DNA of 64,000 bases from Lawsonibacter hominis (lineage in GTDB: Bacteria > Bacillota > Clostridia > Oscillospirales > Oscillospiraceae): contig NZ_JACOPP010000001.1 of NCBI RefSeq assembly GCF_014287895.1, forward strand, positions 307,475 through 371,474, read 5' to 3'. Below the pieces are notes generated by a model. It made no database searches and had not been told where the DNA came from. It saw nothing but the letters and a program-made list of their open reading frames with translations. This document shows, piece by piece, positions 16,878 to 25,833 of the stretch. The position numbers and the translations under genes are program-made. Within the stretch, counting starts at the first letter, position 1; each line of letters opens with the position of its first letter.

Positions 16878-17050
16878 TTCCCATCCTCCGGCGGGATGGG
16901 CCCGTGCTCCTTTTCAAATTCCCGGATACAGCTCTGGATCAGGTAGAGGATCTGTCCGCTCATCGAACGGCCCTCGTAGGCCGCCACGTATTGGATCTTG
17001 TCGTGAAGGGCCTTGTCCGTGCGGATACTCAGGTGATTGGTCTTTTCCAT
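16874..17050 (-). CDS. Small ribbon-helix-helix (Arc-like) protein
   Basis: A 58-codon frame encodes MEKTNHLSIRTDKALHDKI, then AAYEGRSMSGQI and a charged tail. The pattern (short beta strand LSIRT, helix, turn with EGRS, second helix) is that of Arc/MetJ-type DNA-binding proteins. GAGGAGAGG lies upstream of the ATG, and the stop overlaps the comF start by four bases. It may bind DNA as a dimer and could autoregulate the pair; no toxin gene is next to it, so an antitoxin role is not indicated. Confidence 0.75.
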   Translation of the reverse strand: MEKTNHLSIRTDKALHDKIQYVAAYEGRSMSGQILYLIQSCIREFEKEHGPIPPEDGK

Positions 17051-17249
17051 ATGTTCTGCCTCTCCTCATCCTCAGGTAAGCAAAGCATACCGTCTGCATA
17101 AGCTTTTAGTTTATTCTTAGCGCATTTTTACGGCGCAAAATTTGTAGATTTCCCTCGTTTCCAAGACAGCGCCGTACCGGGCGGACGCTTCCTGTCCGCC
17201 ATAGGCCGCGGCCTGTCCCGAACAGCGGCAAGGCCATGGTTCCAGCCGC

Positions 17250-19463
17250 TCACGCCGTCCCCCCGGCCAGACGCCAGCGCAGTCCGGAGTAGCGCCGCTG
17301 CTGGCGGTCGTTGGCGGTCATGCGCGCCACCACCTCCTCGTCGCCCACGATGATGAGCAGCTCCCGGGCCCGGGTGATGGCGGTGTAGAGCACCCCGCGG
17401 GTGAGCAGCATGGGCGCGCCGTCGCAGGCGGCCAGGATCACCGCCCGATACTCGCTGCCCTGGGCCTTGTGGACGGTGATGGCGTAAGCGCTCTCCAGCT
17501 CTCCCAGCATGTCGGGGGTATACTCCACCACCCGGCCCTCAAAGTCCACGGTGATGGTCTCGCTGCGGTTATCCACCGCCTCCACCCGTCCGATATCCCC
17601 ATTGAACACGCCCATGCCCGAGCTCAGGCCGTTTTTCTCCCGCCACATCACGTCGTAATTGTTGCGCACCTGCATGACCCGGTCGCCCTCCCGGAAGATC
17701 GACTCCCCGAAACGGCGCTCCGGTTTTCCTTCGCCCGGCGGGTTGACCGCCGCCTGGATGGCACGGTTGAGAGCCGCGGTGCCCGCCTGGCGCCTGCGGG
17801 TAGGCGAGAGCACCTGGATCTGCTCCGGCGGGATGCCCATGTTCTTGGGCAGGCGGGTGCGCACCAGCTCCACGATGGTCTCGGCCGCCCGCTGAGGCTC
17901 TTTCCGGCGCAGGAAGAAAAAGTCCCCCTTATTGTCCCGCAGATCGGGCAGCTCGCCCCGGTTGACCCCGTGGGCGCTGCGGATGATGGCGCTCTCGGCG
18001 GCCTGACGGAAGATCTCGGTCAGGCGCACCATGGGCACCGCCCGGCTGCGGATGAGGTCGGAAAACAGATTGCCCGGTCCCACGCTGGGCAGCTGGTCCG
18101 CGTCCCCCACCAGGATCAGCCGGCAGTCGTCCCGCAGGGCGCACAGCAGCGCCCGCATCAGGGTGATATCCACCATAGAGGTCTCGTCCACAATGACCGC
18201 GTCCGCTTTCAGGGGGTCCTGTTCGTCGTGGGCGAAGACCAGACGGCCGGAATGGGGGTCATACTGGGTCTCCAGCAGGCGGTGGATGGTGGCCGCCTCC
18301 ATGCCGCACAGCTCTCCCAGCCGCTTGGCCGCGCGGCCGGTGGGAGCGGCCAGTGCCGTTTCCAGGCCCAGCGCCTCAAAGAGCGCCAGCACGCCCCGCA
18401 GGGAGGTGGTCTTTCCGGTCCCGGGGCCGCCGGTGAGCAGCATTACCTGCCGCTGCGCCGCCAGCTCCACGGCCTGACGCTGCTGAGGGGCGTAAACAAT
18501 GCCCTGCTCGCTCTGGATCTTCCCAATGAGCCGATCCAGCCCGGGGGGAGGGACCAGCTCGCCCTCCGCCAGGCCGCGGATGCGCCAGGCGACGTACTGC
18601 TCGGCCTCGTACAGGTCGCGGAGGTAGACGGCCTGCTCTCCCGCCACCGGCTCCTGGATCGCCTCGCCCCGCTCCAGAAGGGCCTCCAGGCCGTCCTCCA
18701 GGGCCTCCTCCTCCACGCCGATGAGCTGCGCGGTGGCCCACAGAAGTTTGCGCCGGGGCAGAAAGGTGTGCCCGTTGTCCAGATTGTGGGTCAGCTCGAA
18801 CAGGAGCCCCGCCTCAATGCGCTGGGGGTCGTCCCCCTCCATGCCAAGGTCCAGCGCCAGGCTGTCGGCCGTGGCGAACGCCACCCCCAACTCCCCGTCC
18901 ACCAGCAAGTAGGGATTGGCCCGCACCGCCTCGAGCGCCTGGTCGCCATAGCGGCGGTACAGGGGCATGGCCAGCTGGAGCGGCACGTCGTGCGCGCCCA
19001 GAAATTCCAGCAGGCGGCGCATGCCCATCTGAAGCCGGAAGTTCTCCCCCATCGCCAACGCCCGCTTGCGGGTGACGCCATGGATGGCGGTGAGCCGCTC
19101 CGGATGCTCCTCCAGAACGGTGAGGGCCTCGGCCCCAAATTCCTCCACCATCCGCCGGGCGGTGGCCGCGCCGATCCCCCGGACCGCGCCGGAGGCGAGA
19201 TACTCAAAAATGGCCTTCTCTCCGGCGGGCATGCGCCGCTCCACCGTCTCCGCCTTGAACTGCTCTCCATAGGAGGCATGGCGCATCCAGGTCCCCCGGA
19301 CCGTGATACGCTCGCCGGGGGCCACGCCGGGCAGACAGCCCACCACCGTCACGCCCCCGGACTCCCCCGCGTCCAGCCTGAGCACCGTGTAGCCGTTCTC
19401 CCGGTTCTGGTAGATCACGGCTTCCACGGTCCCCTCGATGAGATTCCATTCCGCCTCCTGCAT
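17250..19463 (-). CDS. recD2: RecD2-type DNA helicase
   Basis: RecD2 is a 5'-3' SF1B helicase found without RecBC; it affects fork progress and repair in Bacillus and Deinococcus. The 737-residue product has the extended N-terminal part with helix-hairpin-helix motifs (GIGAATARRMVEEFG and AIHGVTRKRA, residues 95-130), Walker A LTGGPGTGKTTSL near 343, motif II VDETSMVD, VGDADQLPSVGPG and the C-terminal UvrD-like ITVHKAQGSEY. It has its own promoter. The 200-base gap to the small regulator gene downstream shows no gene. Confidence 0.95.
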   Translation of the reverse strand: MQEAEWNLIEGTVEAVIYQNRENGYTVLRLDAGESGGVTVVGCLPGVAPGERITVRGTWMRHASYGEQFKAETVERRMPAGEKAIFEYLASGAVRGIGAATARRMVEEFGAEALTVLEEHPERLTAIHGVTRKRALAMGENFRLQMGMRRLLEFLGAHDVPLQLAMPLYRRYGDQALEAVRANPYLLVDGELGVAFATADSLALDLGMEGDDPQRIEAGLLFELTHNLDNGHTFLPRRKLLWATAQLIGVEEEALEDGLEALLERGEAIQEPVAGEQAVYLRDLYEAEQYVAWRIRGLAEGELVPPPGLDRLIGKIQSEQGIVYAPQQRQAVELAAQRQVMLLTGGPGTGKTTSLRGVLALFEALGLETALAAPTGRAAKRLGELCGMEAATIHRLLETQYDPHSGRLVFAHDEQDPLKADAVIVDETSMVDITLMRALLCALRDDCRLILVGDADQLPSVGPGNLFSDLIRSRAVPMVRLTEIFRQAAESAIIRSAHGVNRGELPDLRDNKGDFFFLRRKEPQRAAETIVELVRTRLPKNMGIPPEQIQVLSPTRRRQAGTAALNRAIQAAVNPPGEGKPERRFGESIFREGDRVMQVRNNYDVMWREKNGLSSGMGVFNGDIGRVEAVDNRSETITVDFEGRVVEYTPDMLGELESAYAITVHKAQGSEYRAVILAACDGAPMLLTRGVLYTAITRARELLIIVGDEEVVARMTANDRQQRRYSGLRWRLAGGTA

Positions 19464-19520
19464 GGGCCGCCCTCTCCTTTCCAGGGACTGTGCAAAACGA
19501 AGACAGCCCCCACTCAGAAG

Positions 19521-19549
19521 ATTGTAACACCGGAAGGCCGATTTGTCGA
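19521..19549 (-). promoter_or_regulatory. Promoter of recD2
   Basis: Minus strand TCGACA and TACAAT with a 17-base spacer, about 60 bases before the recD2 ATG. Confidence 0.6.
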
Positions 19550-19704
19550 ACCCCGGAAAAGCGCCGTCCCCACCCGCCTGCGCGGGCCGGCGGGAGCGGC
19601 TGCAGCCGGCAGGGCAAAAAAACGCAGCAGGCCGGAGCGGCCGCAGATCGTTCCGCGCGCTCCGGACGGGAGCGCAGGCTCCGCGCCGTGCCGGACAGCG
19701 CGAT

Positions 19705-20037
19705 TCACCGGTTCCCTATGTACTCGGACAAACGCTCCATGGGGCAGACCACCAGTCCCCGATCCCGGGCCAGCAGAGCGCTGGCCGCCGCCCGGCCCGC
19801 GGCGTTGAGCCCGCCGTCGGCGATCACAATGGTGAACCGCGCCAGCTCGCCGCCCCGCAGCCACAAAAGCCCCTTCACATCCTGCTCCAGGTTGGCCCCG
19901 TCGCCGCTGGCGGGGATCACGGCGTACACGCCGCCGCTCCCCACAGGGCACACCAGCCGGCCGAACAGGACCCAGCCCAGTCCCAGCAGCCCCGCCGCCG
20001 CCAGCAGGATCAGCACTACCTCCAAAATGGGATTCAA
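19705..20037 (-). CDS. Small membrane-anchored protein of unknown function
   Basis: The 110-residue product has one N-terminal membrane segment (PILEVVLILLAAAGLLGLGW) followed by a short soluble domain with VYAVIPASGDGANLEQDVKGL and FTIVIADGGLNAAGR. I do not recognise a family by name; the pattern looks like a single-domain cytoplasmic or exported tail. Translation most likely starts at TTG 20037: a near-perfect GGAGGTGA lies 5 bases before it, while the GTG three codons upstream is part of that ribosome-binding site. It follows the Sm_multidrug_ex gene by 59 bases in the same direction. Confidence 0.7.
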   Translation of the reverse strand: MNPILEVVLILLAAAGLLGLGWVLFGRLVCPVGSGGVYAVIPASGDGANLEQDVKGLLWLRGGELARFTIVIADGGLNAAGRAAASALLARDRGLVVCPMERLSEYIGNR

Positions 20038-20096
20038 CGCCCTCACCTCCAGGCCATTCTATGCCGGAGGGCGCGGCAATGACAGCCGCCGGGCGC

Positions 20097-20585
20097 TCAG
20101 TGGATGGTGGCCACCACCATCCCCGTGGCCAGCGTCATGATGAGCCCGGCGGTGACCACGCCCAAAAAGATGGAGGGCAGCGCACGGCGCAGGGGCATGT
20201 CCAGGAAGGCCGCCGCCAGCGCGCCCGTCCAGGCCCCGGTGCCCGGCAGGGGGATGGCCACGAAGACAAACAGCCCCAGATATTTGTATTTGCTCACCTT
20301 GCGGCCCTTCAAATGGGCTTTGCGCTCCAGTTTGTCCACCAGGCGGTTGAGCTTGGGGAAACGGCGGCGCAGCCACAGAAAGATCCGGCGGATATAGACG
20401 ATGATGAACGGCACGGGGATCAGATTGCCCACCACCGCGGCGCACAGGGCCGCCCAGGGGGGCAGGCCCAGCGCCGTGCCGAAGGGGACGCCGCCCCGCA
20501 GTTCGATCACCGGGATCATGGAGACCAGCAGGGTAAAGACCATCTCCCCCAGCCGGCTGTCCGTCAGCCATTGCAGCAGATTCAC
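20097..20585 (-). CDS. Small multi-drug export family membrane protein
   Basis: The product of about 162 residues is hydrophobic with four or five membrane segments and belongs to the Sm_multidrug_ex family (PF06695-type): SMIPVIELRGGVPFG near the start, GNLIPVPFIIVYIRRIF, and the loop FVAIPLPGTGAWTGALAAA. The family name is historic; the transported substrate is not established. An AGAGGTG ribosome-binding site is 6 bases before the GTG at 20585; a GTG three codons upstream is part of that site. Confidence 0.85.
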   Translation of the reverse strand: MNLLQWLTDSRLGEMVFTLLVSMIPVIELRGGVPFGTALGLPPWAALCAAVVGNLIPVPFIIVYIRRIFLWLRRRFPKLNRLVDKLERKAHLKGRKVSKYKYLGLFVFVAIPLPGTGAWTGALAAAFLDMPLRRALPSIFLGVVTAGLIMTLATGMVVATIH

Positions 20586-20821
20586 GCAGAACACCTCTCA
20601 GACGTGCTGGCACCGGCTTGCGCACCATACCCGTAAGGCTATGGCGCGGCCGCCGCGCGGATAAGCCGCACCGCGGTTTGCTCAGCAGAGCTTATTGTAT
20701 CATAAGTCCGGCGCGGATAACATTAAGTTTTTGTGAAAAACCCCGCTCAACCTTCCTCCTGCAGAAACGGCGGGACGCTGCGGGGCGGCAAAAGCCGCTT
20801 TGCCGAACGTCCAACTTCCTC

Positions 20822-20850
20822 TTGTCCCCGCCTGCGCCCAGTGATATAAT
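20822..20850 (+). promoter_or_regulatory. Promoter of pyrE
   Basis: TTGTCC and TATAAT, 17 bases apart, about 35 bases before the pyrE ATG. No PyrR-type anti-terminator leader is seen in the short untranslated region. Confidence 0.75.
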
Positions 20851-20885
20851 ATTCCGACTTCATTTGAGAAAAGGGGCTGGCCGCT

Positions 20886-21560
20886 ATGACCTATCAAGAA
20901 GAATTCATCACCTTTATGGTGCGCTCCGGCGTTCTCACCTTTGGGGACTTCACTACCAAATCCGGGCGCAGGACCCCCTACTTTATCAACACTGGCAACT
21001 ACAGGACCGGCGCCCAGGCCGCCAAGCTGGGGGATTACTACGCCGCCTGTATCCAGCAGAACCTGCCCGACGGGGCGGACTGCCTGTTCGGCCCCGCCTA
21101 TAAGGGCATCCCCCTGGCGGTGTCCGCCGCCGCATCGCTGTACCGCAATTACGGCCGCGATCTGCCCTACTGCTTCAACCGCAAGGAGGCCAAGGACCAC
21201 GGCGAGGGCGGCTGCATGGTGGGCTACAAGCCTCAGGACGGGGACAAGCTCGTCATCGTAGAGGACGTGGTCACCGCGGGTACCGCCGTGCGGGAGTCCA
21301 TCGAGCTGTTCAAACATGTGGCCGACGTGAAGATGCGCGCCCTCATCGTCTCCGTGGACCGGATGGAGCGCGGCACCCGGGACTGCTCCACCCTGGACGA
21401 GCTGCGGGAGGACTACGGCATCGCCGTGTACCCCATCGTCACCGTACGGGAGATCCTCTCCTTCCTCCACAACCGCCCCGTGGACGGCAAAATTGTTATT
21501 GACGACGCCGTGAAGGCCCGCATGGAAGCCTATCTGGAGCAGTACGGCGCCAGAGGCTGA
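20886..21560 (+). CDS. pyrE: Orotate phosphoribosyltransferase
   Basis: PyrE converts orotate and PRPP to OMP in pyrimidine synthesis. The 224-residue product has GDFTTKSGRRTPYFINTG, FGPAYKGIPLA, the KEAKDHGEGG loop and the PRPP-binding VIVEDVVTAGTAVRE near residue 122. It is separated from any other pyr genes and lies in front of radC (33 bases), possibly one transcript. Confidence 0.96.
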   Translation: MTYQEEFITFMVRSGVLTFGDFTTKSGRRTPYFINTGNYRTGAQAAKLGDYYAACIQQNLPDGADCLFGPAYKGIPLAVSAAASLYRNYGRDLPYCFNRKEAKDHGEGGCMVGYKPQDGDKLVIVEDVVTAGTAVRESIELFKHVADVKMRALIVSVDRMERGTRDCSTLDELREDYGIAVYPIVTVREILSFLHNRPVDGKIVIDDAVKARMEAYLEQYGARG

Positions 21561-21592
21561 TTTTGGGGTATCCTATGGAGAGGAGGTCCGGT

Positions 21593-22276
21593 ATGGGCGC
21601 TCACGACGGTCACCGCAGCCGGTTGAAAACGGAGTTTCTGGCCCGCCCGGACTCCTTTCCCGACCACAAGCTGCTGGAGCTGCTGCTGTTCTACGCCAAC
21701 CCCCGAAGCGACACTAACCCGCTGGCCCATACCCTGTTGGAGCAATTCGGCTCCCTGGCGGGCGTACTGGACGCAACGCCGGAGCAGCTGCAAAAGGTCC
21801 CCGGCGTGGGGACGCACGCCGCCGTGCTCTTCAAGGCGGCAAAGGAGCTCTCCGGCCGCTATCTGGCGGGGCGCACCCGTATGGACGTGGTCGCCCAGGG
21901 CAGCCGGGACTATTATCCCATCCTGCGCCCCTATTTCTTCGGGGCGCGGAACGAGCAGGTCTATCTGCTGTGCATGGACGGCAAGCAGAAGGTGCTGGGG
22001 GTACGCAAGATCGGCGAAGGCAACGTGAACGCCGTGGCGGTGACCACCCGCCTGATCGTGGAGGCGGCGCTCTCCCTGAACGCCGTTCGGGTGGTGCTCT
22101 CCCACAATCACGTCTCCGGGCTGGCGTTTCCCTCGGAGGACGACATCGCCACCACCTACAGCCTGCAGGGCATACTGGGACAGGTCGGGGTGACGCTGTG
22201 CGATCATCTGGTCTTTGTGGATGACGACATGGTCTCCCTCCGGGACAGCGGCTTCTACAAAACCGAGGAAGCCTGA
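21593..22276 (+). CDS. radC: RadC/JAB-domain protein
   Basis: The 227-residue product has the N-terminal helix-hairpin-helix (LQKVPGVGTHAAVL) and the C-terminal JAMM metalloprotease-like domain with SHNHVSGLAFPSEDD. The original link to repair is disputed; the function of RadC is not settled. The ATG at 21593 is chosen because AGGAGG lies 6 bases upstream; an earlier in-frame ATG overlaps that site. Confidence 0.94.
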   Translation: MGAHDGHRSRLKTEFLARPDSFPDHKLLELLLFYANPRSDTNPLAHTLLEQFGSLAGVLDATPEQLQKVPGVGTHAAVLFKAAKELSGRYLAGRTRMDVVAQGSRDYYPILRPYFFGARNEQVYLLCMDGKQKVLGVRKIGEGNVNAVAVTTRLIVEAALSLNAVRVVLSHNHVSGLAFPSEDDIATTYSLQGILGQVGVTLCDHLVFVDDDMVSLRDSGFYKTEEA

Positions 22277-22285
22277 AAATAAGGC

Positions 22286-22314
22286 TTGCAATAGAACATT
22301 TGTTTTGCTAGAAT
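22286..22314 (+). promoter_or_regulatory. uvrB promoter with LexA-like box
   Basis: TTGCAA (22286-22291) and TAGAAT (22309-22314) are 17 bases apart. Inside the spacer lies GAAC-ATTT-GTTT (22294-22305), close to the Gram-positive LexA/DinR operator GAAC-N4-GTTC. Repressor binding there would block RNA polymerase, so uvrB is predicted to be SOS-induced. Confidence 0.7.
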
Positions 22315-22348
22315 GGATGTACGAATACGGACGGGAGGAGGGGGCGGC

Positions 22349-24316
22349 ATGCCGAAATTCGAAGTGGTCAGCGAATATACTCCGGCGGGCGACCAGCCGG
22401 AGGCCATCGAAGCGCTGGCCGCAGGACTGGAAAACGGGCTGAACGAGCAGACGCTTCTGGGCGTCACCGGCTCGGGCAAGACGTTCACCATGGCCAAGGT
22501 GATCGAGGCCGTCCAGCGTCCCACCCTGGTGCTGGCCCACAACAAGACCCTGGCCGCCCAGCTGTGCGCCGAATTCAAGGAATTCTTCCCCCACAACGCG
22601 GTGGAGTATTTTGTGTCCTACTACGATTACTACCAGCCCGAGGCCTATATTCCCCATACGGATACCTTTATCGAGAAGGACTCCGCCATCAACGAGGAGA
22701 TCGACCGGCTGCGCCTGTCCGCCACCGCTTCTCTGATGGAGCGGCGGGACGTGATCGTGGTGTCCTCGGTCTCCTGTATCTATGGCCTGGGCGAGCCGGA
22801 GGACTTTGCTAAAATGATGGTCTCCCTCCGGGTGGGGGCCTCAATGGAGCGGGATGAACTGCTGAAAAAGCTCATCGCCATCCGCTACGAACGCAACGAC
22901 ATCGCCTTTGAGCGCAACATGTTCCGGGTCCGGGGGGACACGGTGGAGATCTTTCCCGCCTACTGGCAGGACTCCGCCATCCGGGTGGAGTTCTTCGGGG
23001 ACGAGATCGACCGCATCAGCGAGATCAACGTGGTCACCGGCGCGCCCATCCGCCGTCTGGAGAACATCCCCGTCTGGCCCGCCACGCACTACGTCACGCC
23101 CAAGGAAAAAATGGACGCCGCCGTTCAGGAGATCTACCGGGAGCTGGAGGAGCGGGTGGCTTTTTTCGAGGCCAACAACCAGCTCATCGAGGCCCAGCGC
23201 ATCAAGCAGCGCACCATGTACGACGTGGAGATGATGCAGGAGCTGGGCTACTGCTCCGGGATCGAGAATTACTCCCGGGTCATCGAGGGCCGCCCGGTGG
23301 GCTCTCCCCCCCACACTCTGCTGGATTATTTCCCCAGAGATTTTGTGCTTTTCATTGACGAGTCCCACGTGACCCTGCCTCAGGTGCGGGCCATGTACAA
23401 CGGCGACCGCGCCCGCAAGACGACCCTGGTGGACTACGGCTTCCGCCTGCCCTGCGCCTTCGACAACCGGCCTCTGAAATTTGAGGAGTTTGAAAAGCGG
23501 CTCCATCAAGTGGTCTACGTCTCCGCCACGCCCGGCGAGTACGAACGCTCCCGCTCGGGGCAGATCGTGGAGCAGGTCATCCGGCCCACAGGCCTGCTGG
23601 ACCCAAGGATCGAGGTGCGCCCGGTGGAGGGGCAGATCGACGACCTGATTGGGGAGATCAACGAGCGCACCCAGCACGCCGAGCGGGTACTGGTCACCAC
23701 CCTCACCAAAAAGATGGCGGAGGACCTGACCAATTACCTGAAAAACGCAGGCATCAAGGTCCGCTACATGCACCACGACATCGACACCATCGAGCGCATG
23801 GAGATCATCCGCGACCTGCGCCTGGGCACATTTGACGTGCTGGTGGGCATCAACCTGCTGCGGGAGGGACTGGACCTGCCGGAGGTGAGCCTGGTGGCCA
23901 TTCTGGACGCAGACAAGGAGGGCTTTCTCCGCAGCGAGACCTCCCTCATCCAGACCATCGGCCGCGCGGCCCGAAACGCGGAGGGCATGGTGGTCATGTA
24001 TGCCGACAAGATCACGCCCTCCATGCGCCGGGCCATCGATGAGACCGAGCGCAGGCGCGCCAAACAGGATGCCTTCAACCAGGCCCACGGCATCGTCCCC
24101 AAAACCATCATCAAGAGCGTCCGGGACGTGATCGACCTGTCTCAGGGGGAGGATTCCTCCAGGGAGTACGACCCCGACGCGCTTTCGCTCACCAAACCGC
24201 AGCGCATGGAGGCCATCGCCAAATTGGAAAAAGAGATGCGGGAAGCCGCCAAACTGTTGGAATTCGAATATGCTGCCATTCTCCGCGATAAGATCGTCAA
24301 GCTCCGGGGCGAGTAA
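22349..24316 (+). CDS. uvrB: Excinuclease ABC subunit B
   Basis: UvrB verifies the lesion and recruits UvrC. The 655-residue product is complete: Walker [14 protein letters not shown] near residue 40, the beta-hairpin region [12 protein letters not shown], helicase motifs (LLIDESHV-like [37 protein letters not shown] split over motifs V-VI) and a C-terminal UVR motif. The start is the ATG behind GGGAGGAGGGGG. The last 26 codons, which hold the UVR motif, are repeated twice downstream with element DNA between. uvrA follows 1.8 kb on. Confidence 0.97.
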   Translation: MPKFEVVSEYTPAGDQPEAIEALAAGLENGLNEQTLLGVTGSGKTFTMAKVIEAVQRPTLVLAHNKTLAAQLCAEFKEFFPHNAVEYFVSYYDYYQPEAYIPHTDTFIEKDSAINEEIDRLRLSATASLMERRDVIVVSSVSCIYGLGEPEDFAKMMVSLRVGASMERDELLKKLIAIRYERNDIAFERNMFRVRGDTVEIFPAYWQDSAIRVEFFGDEIDRISEINVVTGAPIRRLENIPVWPATHYVTPKEKMDAAVQEIYRELEERVAFFEANNQLIEAQRIKQRTMYDVEMMQELGYCSGIENYSRVIEGRPVGSPPHTLLDYFPRDFVLFIDESHVTLPQVRAMYNGDRARKTTLVDYGFRLPCAFDNRPLKFEEFEKRLHQVVYVSATPGEYERSRSGQIVEQVIRPTGLLDPRIEVRPVEGQIDDLIGEINERTQHAERVLVTTLTKKMAEDLTNYLKNAGIKVRYMHHDIDTIERMEIIRDLRLGTFDVLVGINLLREGLDLPEVSLVAILDADKEGFLRSETSLIQTIGRAARNAEGMVVMYADKITPSMRRAIDETERRRAKQDAFNQAHGIVPKTIIKSVRDVIDLSQGEDSSREYDPDALSLTKPQRMEAIAKLEKEMREAAKLLEFEYAAILRDKIVKLRGE

Positions 24317-24798
24317 GCTTCCCGCAGCTCTTTGGGGCCCCGCACAGCGGGGCGGCGCCTGCGCCGCACAAGCGTTTTGCCTCAGGCAAACCCTTGGCGC
24401 AGGGCCGATTTACTCGGCCCGAGCACGTCAGGTACATTCGGGGGTCCCCGGGCGGCGGACGCCGCGCGGGGCGATGCGGGAAGCCGCCAAACTGTTGGAA
24501 TTCGAATATGCCGCCATTCTCCGTGATAAGATCGTCAAGCTCCGGGGCGAGTGAGCTTCCCGCAGCTCTTTGGGGCCCCGCACAGCGGGGCGGCGCCTGC
24601 GCCGCACAAGCGTTTTGCCTCAGGCAAACCCTTGGCGCAGGGCCGATTTACTCGGCCCGAGCACGTCAGGTGCATTCGGGGGTCCCCGGGCGGCGGACGC
24701 CGCGCGGGGCGATGCGGGAAGCCGCCAAACTGTTGGAATTCGAATATGCCGCCATTCTCCGCGATAAGATCGTCAAGCTCCGGGGCGAGTGAGCTTCC
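24235..24798 (+). repeat. 238-bp tandem repeat of uvrB tail plus hairpin element
   Basis: The unit (24235-24472, 24473-24710, then a partial copy 24711-24798) holds the last ~82 bases of uvrB and about 156 bases of GC-rich hairpin DNA. The three tails differ at only a few positions; the first ends in TAA, the other two in TGA. The element core (24370-24423, 24608-24661) folds as GTTTTGCC/GGCAAAC and GGGCCGA/TCGGCCC hairpins and matches the core behind era. Additional stems are GCCCCGC/GCGGGGC and GCGGCGC/GCGCCGC. The 506 bases between uvrB and the next gene are almost entirely this array. Confidence 0.95.
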
Positions 24799-24822
24799 AT
24801 TCAGAAAGAAGAGGGTTCCGCC

Positions 24823-25833
24823 ATGCAATCTGTTATTTTAGGTAAAACCGGACTGAACGTCTCCCGGCTCTCCTTCGGGGGCATCCCCATCCAGCGCGCC
24901 GACGCGGCCAACACCCGCGCGGTGGTGGATCAACTGGAACAACACGGCGTCAACTTTCTCGACACCGCACGGGGCTATACCGTCTCGGAGGACTATCTGG
25001 GCGCGGCGCTGGAGGGCCGCCGGGATCATTTCATCCTGGCCACCAAAAGCATGTCCCGGGACTACGCCGGCATGCAGAAGGACATCGACGCCAGCCTTGC
25101 AGACCTGCGTACCGGCCATATCGAGCTCTACCAGCTCCACAACCTGTCGGAGCGCGACTTTGACCGGGCATTCGGCCCCGAGGGGGCGTACCGCGCCCTG
25201 GCGGAAGCCAAGGCCGCCGGCAAGATCGGGCATATCGGCGTGACCACCCACAGCGCAGACGCCCTGCGCCGCCTGGTGGAGGAATACGGCGACCGTCTTG
25301 AAACGGTCATGTTTCCCTATAATATCGTGGAGACCCAGGGGCACGACGTGCTCGCCCAGGCCCAAAAACGGGGGATCGGCACCATCGCCATGAAGCCCTT
25401 GGCAGGGGGCAATCTGGAGGACGCCGCCCTGGCCCTTCGCTTCATCGCCGCCGCCGGGGTATGCGACGTGATCCTGGCGGGGATGGGCGCGCCGGAGGAA
25501 GTGGCCCGGAACGCCGCCGTAGACCTCTCCGCCCCCTTTACCGCGGCGGAGCAGGCGCAGGCCGAGGCCATCCGCAAGACCCTGGGCTCCACCTTCTGCC
25601 GCCGGTGCGGCTACTGCGCGCCCTGTCCCAACGGCATCGATATCCCCACCAATTTCCTGCTGGCCAACTACCTGCGCCGGTACGGACTGGCGGACTGGGC
25701 CCGGGAGCGCTATCAGGCCCTGCGCTACCACGCGGGCTCCTGCGTCCAGTGCGGCGCCTGCGAGCGCCGCTGCCCCTACGGTCTGCCCATCCGGGACATG
25801 CTGGGCGGGGTGGCCAAGGATTTTGGTTACTGA
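24823..25833 (+). CDS. Aldo/keto reductase with C-terminal ferredoxin domain
   Basis: The 336-residue product has a TIM-barrel aldo/keto reductase domain (LSFGGIPIQ, FLDTARGYTVSEDYLG with the catalytic Asp/Tyr, IELYQLHNLS, IAMKPLAGGNL) and a C-terminal part with two cysteine clusters, CRRCGYCAPCPNGIDIP near residue 263 and CVQCGACERRCPYGLPI near 307, which should bind two [4Fe-4S] clusters. Such proteins are common in anaerobic Clostridia; the substrate is unknown. The gene starts 25 bases after the repeat array. Confidence 0.93.
   Translation: MQSVILGKTGLNVSRLSFGGIPIQRADAANTRAVVDQLEQHGVNFLDTARGYTVSEDYLGAALEGRRDHFILATKSMSRDYAGMQKDIDASLADLRTGHIELYQLHNLSERDFDRAFGPEGAYRALAEAKAAGKIGHIGVTTHSADALRRLVEEYGDRLETVMFPYNIVETQGHDVLAQAQKRGIGTIAMKPLAGGNLEDAALALRFIAAAGVCDVILAGMGAPEEVARNAAVDLSAPFTAAEQAQAEAIRKTLGSTFCRRCGYCAPCPNGIDIPTNFLLANYLRRYGLADWARERYQALRYHAGSCVQCGACERRCPYGLPIRDMLGGVAKDFGY

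Noticed and set aside
24270..24792. Open frames of 94-132 codons running through the uvrB repeat array
   Set aside because: They arise from the element DNA being open in several frames; composition is low-complexity, without ribosome-binding site, and they merely end in copies of the uvrB tail.
24235..24798. A mobile element with its own transposase
   Set aside because: No coding sequence for a transposase, reverse transcriptase or integrase is present in either element; any movement would need a helper elsewhere.
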